Of a DNA stretch of 39,834 nt, positions 35,024-39,834 are shown in pieces. Source of the DNA: DATLGB01 sp038258425 (lineage in GTDB: Bacteria > Actinomycetota > Thermoleophilia > Solirubrobacterales > Solirubrobacteraceae); assembly GCA_038258425.1 (NCBI GenBank), contig JBBSPV010000037.1, positions 1 through 39,834 on the forward strand, read 5' to 3'. Under the pieces are notes generated by a model. It had not been told where the DNA came from. It saw only the letters and a list, made by a program, of their open reading frames with translations, and did no database searches. The translations under genes were made by a program, and so were the position numbers. How positions within the stretch are numbered: position 1 is the first letter of the stretch; each line of letters opens with the position of its first letter.

Positions 35024-35064
35024 AGTGTAGTGGACGCCGGGGGGTTTGTGACAACCTTGTGACA
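35024..35064 (-). promoter_or_regulatory. Candidate promoter of the atp operon with an 11-bp direct repeat
   Basis: On the minus strand, TTGTCA (35054-35049) and TACACT (35029-35024) are separated by 19 bases, a little long. On the plus strand, TTGTGACA occurs at 35046-35053 and again at 35057-35064, one helical turn apart, over the -35 region. This looks like a regulator site. Confidence 0.35.
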
Positions 35065-35145
35065 CTTCACGGTGACGTCGCCGGGAAGGAGGAGCTTGCG
35101 ACGACTGGACGGCGAAACCGTCTTCGGAGCCGGGCCGCCGGCCGG

Positions 35146-36183
35146 TCAGGCCACGTGGGCGGCGGCCGGCTCGGCCGCGGCGGGCGCCAGGCCGAACGCG
35201 TCGGCGAGCAACTCGTAGGAGCGCACTCGCGCGGCGGGGTCGTGCGTGATGGTCACGACGATCGCCTCCTGCGCGCCGTAGGCCTCAGCCACGCGCTCGA
35301 GCCCGTCGCGGACCTGCTCGGGGGTGCCCGTTATGGCGCGTCGCGACGGCAGCCCGTCGCCCGCCGCCTTGAGGTAGCGCTCGGCCTTGTCGGGCGGCGG
35401 GATGGGGATGAGGTTGCCACGGCGCAGCTCGGCAAAGCTCATGCGCGTCGAGGTCGCCAGCCGCTGCGCCTCGGCCTCCGTGTCGGCGGCCAGCGCCCAG
35501 ACGGCGACGGCCGTGCGCTCGGCGGGGAGCCCGCCGCCCGCGCGGTCGAAGCGCTCGCGGTAGGTCCGCGCGATGTCGGCGCCCTCGGGGTTGATGAAGT
35601 CCGCGAAGGCGTAGGGCAGGCCGAGCTGGGCGGCCCACAGCCCGGACTGCAGCGAGGAGCCGAGCAGCCACGGCTCCGGGTGCTCCTCCCCGCCCGGCAG
35701 CGAGCGTTCGAGCCGCTTGAACGCGTGGTCGTTCGGGATGGTCCGCCGCAGGTAGCCGAGCAGCTCGCCGAGCTGCTGCGGGAAGTCATCCGGGCCGGCC
35801 TGCCGCCGGTCGCGCTGCAGCGCGAAGGTCGTGAACGGGTCCGTGCCGGCGGCGCGGCCGATGCCGAGATCGATGCGGGCCGGGAACAGCGCGGCGAGCA
35901 TGGAGAACGTCTCCGCGACCTTGAACGGGCTGTAGTGGGGCAGCATCACGCCGCCGGAGCCGACACGCAGCCGCTCGGTGACGGAGGCGATCGGGCCGAT
36001 CAGCGCCTCGGGCGACGGGCCCGCGAGCATGGCCCCGCCGTGGTGCTCGGAGACCCAGTAGCGGTGGTAGCCGAGGCGGTCGGCGGCACGCGCGAGGTCG
36101 AGCGTGGCGTGCAGCGCCGCGGAGCCCGTCGAGCCCTCGCTGACGGGCGACTGGTCCAGCACGGAGAGCCGCGCGAGGGACAT
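35146..36183 (-). CDS. LLM-class flavin-dependent oxidoreductase (luciferase-like)
   Basis: A 345-residue F420- or FMN-dependent monooxygenase-like TIM barrel. Seen: SVLDQSPVSEGSTGSAALHA, DRLGYHRYWVSEHHGGAMLA (WVSEHH is the signature), GSGGVMLPHYSPFKVAETFS, ARIDLGIGRAAGTDP, then GTPEQVRDGLERVAEAYGAQ near the C-terminus. This is the luciferase-like group known for MsnO8/YhbW-type proteins. The cofactor cannot be decided from sequence. It is the last gene of the MFS-MerR-LLM string, 9 bases behind the MerR gene, and may act on a compound exported by the MFS pump. A GACGG/CCGTC stem lies beyond its stop, at 35108-35122. Confidence 0.9.
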   Translation of the reverse strand: MSLARLSVLDQSPVSEGSTGSAALHATLDLARAADRLGYHRYWVSEHHGGAMLAGPSPEALIGPIASVTERLRVGSGGVMLPHYSPFKVAETFSMLAALFPARIDLGIGRAAGTDPFTTFALQRDRRQAGPDDFPQQLGELLGYLRRTIPNDHAFKRLERSLPGGEEHPEPWLLGSSLQSGLWAAQLGLPYAFADFINPEGADIARTYRERFDRAGGGLPAERTAVAVWALAADTEAEAQRLATSTRMSFAELRRGNLIPIPPPDKAERYLKAAGDGLPSRRAITGTPEQVRDGLERVAEAYGAQEAIVVTITHDPAARVRSYELLADAFGLAPAAAEPAAAHVA

Positions 36184-36192
36184 GGCCCGAGC

Positions 36193-36633
36193 CTAGGCGC
36201 CCGCGGCCAGGCGGTCGGCGACCTTGGCCCGGCGCTCGGCCAGGTCGGCCTCGAGGGCGTCGAGCTCCCCGCGCCGGGCGCGCACGAGCTCGAGCTGGCG
36301 GTCCAGGAGCGCCCCGAGGTCGAGGAGGATCTCGCGCCGGCGCGGCGCGTCCTGCGCCGTGGCGTGGAACTCCTCGCGCAGGGCCGCGCGCGTGTCCTCG
36401 GCCTCGACGAGCGCCCGGAGGTCCTCGAGCGACACGCCGAGGAGGGCCTTGAGCCGCAGCACGTGCTCGAGCCGCTCGACGTCGGCCGCGTCGTAGGCGC
36501 GGTGGGCGCCGGCCTCGCGGTCGCCGCGGTCGGGCAGCAGCCCCTTCTCCTCGTAGAAGCGGATGGTGCGCGGCGTCGTGCCGACGCGGGCCGCCACGTC
36601 GCCGATGCGCATGAGCTCCGCGGTCCGCGTCAT
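36193..36633 (-). CDS. MerR family transcriptional regulator, next to the MFS exporter
   Basis: A 146-residue regulator. HTH: MRIGDVAARVGTTPRTIRFY followed by EEKGLLPDRGDREAGAHRAY and DAADVERLEHVLRLKALLGV. A long C-terminal coiled coil (LDRQLELVRARRGELDALEA) provides the dimer arm. There is no large effector domain and no Cys metal site. The ATG at 36633 overlaps the MFS stop as ATGA, so it is translated from the exporter mRNA and likely autoregulates through the TGACGT dyad at 38153-38166. The LLM gene follows. Confidence 0.9.
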   Translation of the reverse strand: MTRTAELMRIGDVAARVGTTPRTIRFYEEKGLLPDRGDREAGAHRAYDAADVERLEHVLRLKALLGVSLEDLRALVEAEDTRAALREEFHATAQDAPRRREILLDLGALLDRQLELVRARRGELDALEADLAERRAKVADRLAAGA

Positions 36634-38126
36634 GCGCCGACCGCCCCGGCCACCGTGGCCGTGGCCGGGGTGTGCGCCGGGCGCAGCAGCGACACGAAGG
36701 TGCCGAGCAGCGAGACGGCGGCGAGCACCCAGAGCGCCGCGTGCATGTTGCGGATGAACGGGTCCAGCGTCGACGGCTCGAGGCCGCTCGTGATGCCGGA
36801 GAAGATCTTGAACAGCGTCGTCTTGTCGATCGCGTGGGTGATGATGGCCATCACGAAGGCGATCGACATCACCGCGCCCGTGTTCTGCACGAGCACGCGC
36901 GTGGCGGCCGCGACCCCGCGCCGGTGCGGCGCCACGACGCCCATCATCGCGGCGGTGTTGGGCGAGTTGAACATGCCCGAGCCGACGCCCACGAGCGCGA
37001 GGAAGACCGCGCTGAGCACGTAGCCCGAGTCGGGCTGCAGCAGCGTCATGAGCGCCAGGCCGGCCGCGGTGAGCGCCATCCCGCCCGCCGCGAGCAGGCG
37101 CGAGCCGTGCCGGTCGGCCCACACGCCGGCGATCGGCGAGGAGACGAGCATGCCGAGCGCCAGCGGGGCGAGCTTGACGCCGGCCTTCACCGGGCCGTCG
37201 CCCTGGGCGCCCTGGAAGTAGAAGACGAAGATGAACATCAGCGCGAAGCGCGAGAGCCCGTTGATGAAGGCAGCGCCCGTGGCCGCGGCGAACAACCGGT
37301 CCCGGAAGATGTCGAGGTCGAGCATCGGGGCGCGCCCGCGGCGCTCGATGAGCACGAACAGCGGCAGCAGGACGGCGCCGGCCGCCAGACCGGCGATGAC
37401 CACCCCGTCCGTCCAGCCCTCGAGGCCGCCGCGCGAGACGCCGAGCGTCAGCCCGGTCAGGCCGACGACGAAGACGAGGCTGCCGCCGATGTCGAGGCCG
37501 CGGACGGCGTCCGGGCTGGCCAGCTCGCGCAGGATCCGGGCGGCCCAGAAGGAGCCGAGCAGCCCGAGCGGCACGTTGAACCAGAACACCCAGTGCCAGG
37601 AGATCTCCACGAGCGCACCGCCGAGCACCGGTCCGAGGACGAGCCCGACCGCAGCGACCATGGTGTTCGTGCCCATGGCCACGCCGAGCTGCTCCTTCGG
37701 GAACGCATCGGTGACGATCGCGGAGGCGTTGGCGAAGAGGAAGGCGCCGCCGATGCCCTGCAGGACGCGCCAGATGAGCAGCTGCGTCCCGTCCGCGGCG
37801 AAGCCGGCGCCGAGCGAGGCGGCGGAGAAGACGAGGAAGCCGACGACGTAGGCAAGCTTTCGGCCGAACAGGTCACTCAGTCGCCCCGCGGTGACCACGA
37901 GCACCGTCGAGGCGATCATGTAGGCGAGGATCACCCACACGAGGGTGAGCAGGCTCGTCCCGAGTGCCCGCTCGAGGCTCGGCAGGGCGATGATCAGCGT
38001 GCCCGAGTTCAGAGTGGCCAGCAGCATCCCGAGGCTCGTGCACGACAGCGCCCACCACCGGTAGTGCTCGTGGTCGGCCTCGACGCCGAGGCGGCGGCGG
38101 GCCGGTGGGGATGCGGTCGTGGCCAA
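36630..38126 (-). CDS. MFS transporter, DHA2 (14-TM, EmrB/QacA-like) drug exporter
   Basis: A 498-residue proton-coupled efflux pump. About 14 hydrophobic helices are visible. DHA2 marks are TLNSGTLIIALPSLERALGT in helix 1, GRLSDLFGRKLAYVVGFLVF (motif A), LIWRVLQGIGGAFLFANASA, and motif C GLVLGPVLGGALVEISWHWV ahead of WFNVPLGLLG. The start is a TTG at 38126, supported by AGGAG seven bases upstream; no ATG or GTG fits as well. It heads an operon with a MerR regulator and an LLM oxidoreductase. Substrate unknown. Confidence 0.92.
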   Translation of the reverse strand: MATTASPPARRRLGVEADHEHYRWWALSCTSLGMLLATLNSGTLIIALPSLERALGTSLLTLVWVILAYMIASTVLVVTAGRLSDLFGRKLAYVVGFLVFSAASLGAGFAADGTQLLIWRVLQGIGGAFLFANASAIVTDAFPKEQLGVAMGTNTMVAAVGLVLGPVLGGALVEISWHWVFWFNVPLGLLGSFWAARILRELASPDAVRGLDIGGSLVFVVGLTGLTLGVSRGGLEGWTDGVVIAGLAAGAVLLPLFVLIERRGRAPMLDLDIFRDRLFAAATGAAFINGLSRFALMFIFVFYFQGAQGDGPVKAGVKLAPLALGMLVSSPIAGVWADRHGSRLLAAGGMALTAAGLALMTLLQPDSGYVLSAVFLALVGVGSGMFNSPNTAAMMGVVAPHRRGVAAATRVLVQNTGAVMSIAFVMAIITHAIDKTTLFKIFSGITSGLEPSTLDPFIRNMHAALWVLAAVSLLGTFVSLLRPAHTPATATVAGAVGA

Positions 38127-38152
38127 GGCAAGGCTCCTGCGCGGTCAGAAGT

Positions 38153-38166
38153 TGACGTTCACGTCA
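38153..38166. promoter_or_regulatory. MerR-type operator upstream of the MFS gene
   Basis: TGACGT-TC-ACGTCA is a perfect 6-2-6 dyad, 27 bases upstream of the TTG start. Short dyads with ACGT cores fit MerR regulators, and the co-transcribed MerR protein is the obvious ligand. The same gap is shared with the divergent OsmC gene. Confidence 0.65.
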
Positions 38167-38294
38167 GATCCTAGCCGGGGGCGCCTGCCGTCGGCCAGCT
38201 GGACCCCCGGGTCGTCTCCGCTCCTGCTAGGAGGCCACGGCATGAATCCACGCCGAACGGGCAGCCCTGCCGCATCGGCGACGAGGAGGACGAC

Positions 38295-38726
38295 ATGGCC
38301 AGGAACGAGGCGACCGCCAGGTGGACCGGGGCGCTCAAGGAGGGCTCGGGGCACTTCGCGCTCGGTGGCGGGGCCGCCGAAGGCGAGTTCTCCTTCAAGT
38401 CCCGCTTCGAGGACGGCGTCGGCACGAATCCGGAGGAGCTGATCGCCGCCGCCCACGCGTCGTGCTTCTCCATGGCGACCTCGGGGCAGCTCACCGAGGC
38501 CGGCATCGAGCCCGAGTCCGTGGAGACCACCGCGGCCGTCCAGCTGCGCATGGTCGACGGCGCGCCGACCATCACCCGGTCCGCCCTGAGCACCACGGTC
38601 CGGGCCCCGGGCGCCGACGAGGCGAAGGTCCGCGAGGCGGCCGAGGCCGCCAAGGCCGGCTGCCCGGTCACCCGCGCGCTCGCCGGCGTCGACGACATCA
38701 GCCTGGACCTCACCGTCGAGGTCTAG
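38295..38726 (+). CDS. OsmC/Ohr family peroxidase
   Basis: A 143-residue thiol peroxidase reducing organic hydroperoxides. The two redox cysteines are in AAAHASCFSMATSGQL (peroxidatic) and AKAGCPVTRALAG (resolving). TNPEELIAAAHASC is the family signature. GAGGAGG lies 6 bases before the ATG. The C-terminal SLDLTVEV strand completes the fold. The gene is divergent from the MFS exporter and its stop overlaps the end of the convergent lipoprotein gene by 4 bases. Confidence 0.94.
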   Translation: MARNEATARWTGALKEGSGHFALGGGAAEGEFSFKSRFEDGVGTNPEELIAAAHASCFSMATSGQLTEAGIEPESVETTAAVQLRMVDGAPTITRSALSTTVRAPGADEAKVREAAEAAKAGCPVTRALAGVDDISLDLTVEV

Positions 38727-39751
38727 CGCGCTCGGCGCGTGGCGCGCGCGAGCCGGAACGGCCGGCGCGCCGCCGCGGCCTGCGGGTCGGCGGCCAGGTA
38801 GGCGTCGATCACCGCCCGGCGGCTGTTGGCCTGCGCGCCGGCGCGAGCGACGGCGGCGAGCACGCCCCGCATGCCGGACCAGCCGACCTGCGCCCAACCG
38901 CTCGCCGGCGGCTCGCCGTAGGCGGCCTGATAGGCGCGGGCGAACCCGGGGTCCGGCGTCGCCGGCAGGCTGGTCGTGAAGCGCGTGCGCCGTCGCGCCG
39001 CGCCGCGCAGGCGACCGGGCAGGTCCGTGGCGTACAGCGCCTGCGGCGCGAGGATCCGCGCCGATCGGTTCTCGCGCGTGATGCCCTCCAGGGCGCCGAG
39101 CGCGCCGTCGGCGTCGCTGCCGAGGTAGATCACGGTGTCCGCCCGGGCGGTCGCGACGGTGCGCCCGACGCGCCCGCGGACCGCGGCGGCGAGCCGCTCG
39201 GCCCCGGCGTCCCCGGACTCGGCCTCGACGGCGACCGGGCCGCGGGCCGCCCCGGCGAGCGCCGCGGCCTCCGCCGCCGGCGAGGGCGCGAGGGTCGCGA
39301 ACGTCGGCCGCCCGGACGGCCGCCAGCGGCCGGGCCGGGTGAACGCCGGGTCCGCGACCCCGGGCGAGACGTGGAGGATGCCGGCGGCGTTGAGCAGCGG
39401 CACCGTCGTGCGGGCGCTGCGGACGTCGAGGTCGCCGAGCACGGCGATGAGGCTCGTGTCGCGGACGGCGAGCTGCACGTTGGCCGCCAGGGCCTGCGCG
39501 CCGGGCGGCTCGTCGAGCGAGACGTAGTTGACCGTGAGCCCGGCTACCCGGCCCGCGGCCTGGGCGAGGGCGAGCTTGGCGCCGAGCACGACGGCGCGCG
39601 CTGCGGGTGCGCGCGGCCCCTGCAGCGGCAGCAGGGTGTAGACGGTCAGGGTTCCTCCCGGCACCCGCCCGCCGTCGCGGATGGAGACGTCGCCGCCGCC
39701 GCAGCCGGCGAGGCCGGCGACGAGCGCCAGCAGGGCGAGGAAGCGGCGCAC
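38723..39751 (-). CDS. ABC-type substrate-binding lipoprotein (branched-chain amino-acid receptor-like)
   Basis: A 342-residue secreted lipoprotein. A short signal peptide (MRRFLALLALVAGLAGC) ends in a lipobox with Cys17. It is followed by a type-1 periplasmic-binding fold: TLTVYTLLPLQGPRAPAARA, AVVLGAKLALAQAAGRVAGL, then TVPLLNAAGILHVSPGVADP and DPGFARAYQAAYGEPPASGW. The layout is that of Leu/Ile/Val-binding proteins and similar ligand sensors. No ABC permease genes are in the window, so it may be an orphan receptor. The GTG at 39751 is the only start giving a signal peptide, and it lies inside a strong hairpin. Confidence 0.8.
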   Translation of the reverse strand: MRRFLALLALVAGLAGCGGGDVSIRDGGRVPGGTLTVYTLLPLQGPRAPAARAVVLGAKLALAQAAGRVAGLTVNYVSLDEPPGAQALAANVQLAVRDTSLIAVLGDLDVRSARTTVPLLNAAGILHVSPGVADPAFTRPGRWRPSGRPTFATLAPSPAAEAAALAGAARGPVAVEAESGDAGAERLAAAVRGRVGRTVATARADTVIYLGSDADGALGALEGITRENRSARILAPQALYATDLPGRLRGAARRRTRFTTSLPATPDPGFARAYQAAYGEPPASGWAQVGWSGMRGVLAAVARAGAQANSRRAVIDAYLAADPQAAAARRPFRLARATRRAR

Positions 39752-39778
39752 GGGGCCCGAGCGGAGTCGGGCCCCGTG
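39749..39778 (-). promoter_or_regulatory. 12-bp-stem hairpin covering the lipoprotein start codon
   Basis: CACGGGGCCCGA (39749-39760) pairs perfectly with TCGGGCCCCGTG (39767-39778) around a 6-base loop. The GTG start (39751-39749) is the last three bases of the 3' arm in the mRNA. It could hide the start, or be a terminator for a gene beyond the window edge. Nothing else is recognised in 39779-39834. Confidence 0.6.
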
Positions 39779-39834
39779 GGCGGCCGGGGGCCGGCCTTGG
39801 CCGGGACGCGGGGCGGGGGCGCGGCGTCCAGGCG

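Noticed and set aside
35057..35072. Rex- or CRP-like site (TTGTGA...TCAC) upstream of the atp operon
   Set aside because: The spacing between half-sites is 4 bases, not the 6 needed, and the second arm is incomplete.

Overview
The window is very GC-rich, densely packed bacterial chromosome with many GTG and TTG starts, 1- to 4-base gene overlaps and long antisense open frames caused by GC-biased third positions. A complete F1Fo ATP synthase operon, a MalT-like 985-residue LuxR regulator, a eukaryotic-type UTP-glucose-1-phosphate uridylyltransferase, a bifunctional phosphoglucose/phosphomannose isomerase and a CtaG-type cytochrome oxidase assembly protein suggest a soil actinobacterium, most likely of the Thermoleophilia/Solirubrobacterales type. 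This assignment is inferred from gene style, not from a search.

Layout. 1-1.3 kb: the N-terminal part of a ComF-like protein, divergent from ctaG. 1.4-4.3 kb is a patchy accessory stretch: a decayed serine-recombinase C-terminus, two convergent dihydrofolate-reductase-like (RibD C-terminal) genes, an ArsR-SRPBCC-DHFR-like operon and a frameshifted ltrA relic. 4.3-9.05 kb: a LacI regulator divergent from a tightly coupled four-gene operon (amidohydrolase, thiol dioxygenase, MSOX-like flavoprotein oxidase, BHMT-like methyltransferase), with three tandem 12-bp operators behind a recognisable promoter. 9.07-13.6 kb (minus): UDP-glucose pyrophosphorylase, an archaeal-type S-adenosylhomocysteinase paralogue that lacks the usual catalytic Lys/Asp, the true ahcY, and a MerR regulator next to a near-perfect 26-bp dyad. 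13.9-16.4 kb: a ThDP enzyme, a cupin and a MarR regulator. 16.4-21.4 kb: an aldehyde dehydrogenase coupled to a 68-residue basic protein, and the large LuxR regulator.

21.4-35.0 kb is one 14-gene minus-strand directon. It starts with an AtpI-like protein and atpB-E-F-H-A-G-D-C, then continues through an M20 peptidase, an LCP ligase, UDP-glucose dehydrogenase, a sugar nucleotidyltransferase and PGI/PMI. Energy genes thus run into sugar-nucleotide and envelope-glycopolymer genes. 35.1-38.1 kb: an LLM flavin oxidoreductase, a MerR regulator and a 14-TM MFS exporter with a dyad operator. 38.3-39.8 kb: an OsmC-type peroxidase and a lipoprotein of the branched-chain amino-acid-binding type, whose GTG start lies inside a 12-bp-stem hairpin.

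The best candidates for undescribed biology are the LacI-controlled sulfur/methyl operon, whose BHMT-like enzyme has a changed methyl-donor pocket, and the MerR-ahcY-SAHH-paralogue operon. The two are separated only by the UDP-glucose pyrophosphorylase gene and both touch homocysteine metabolism. No tRNA, rRNA, CRISPR array, intact insertion sequence or known riboswitch was seen.
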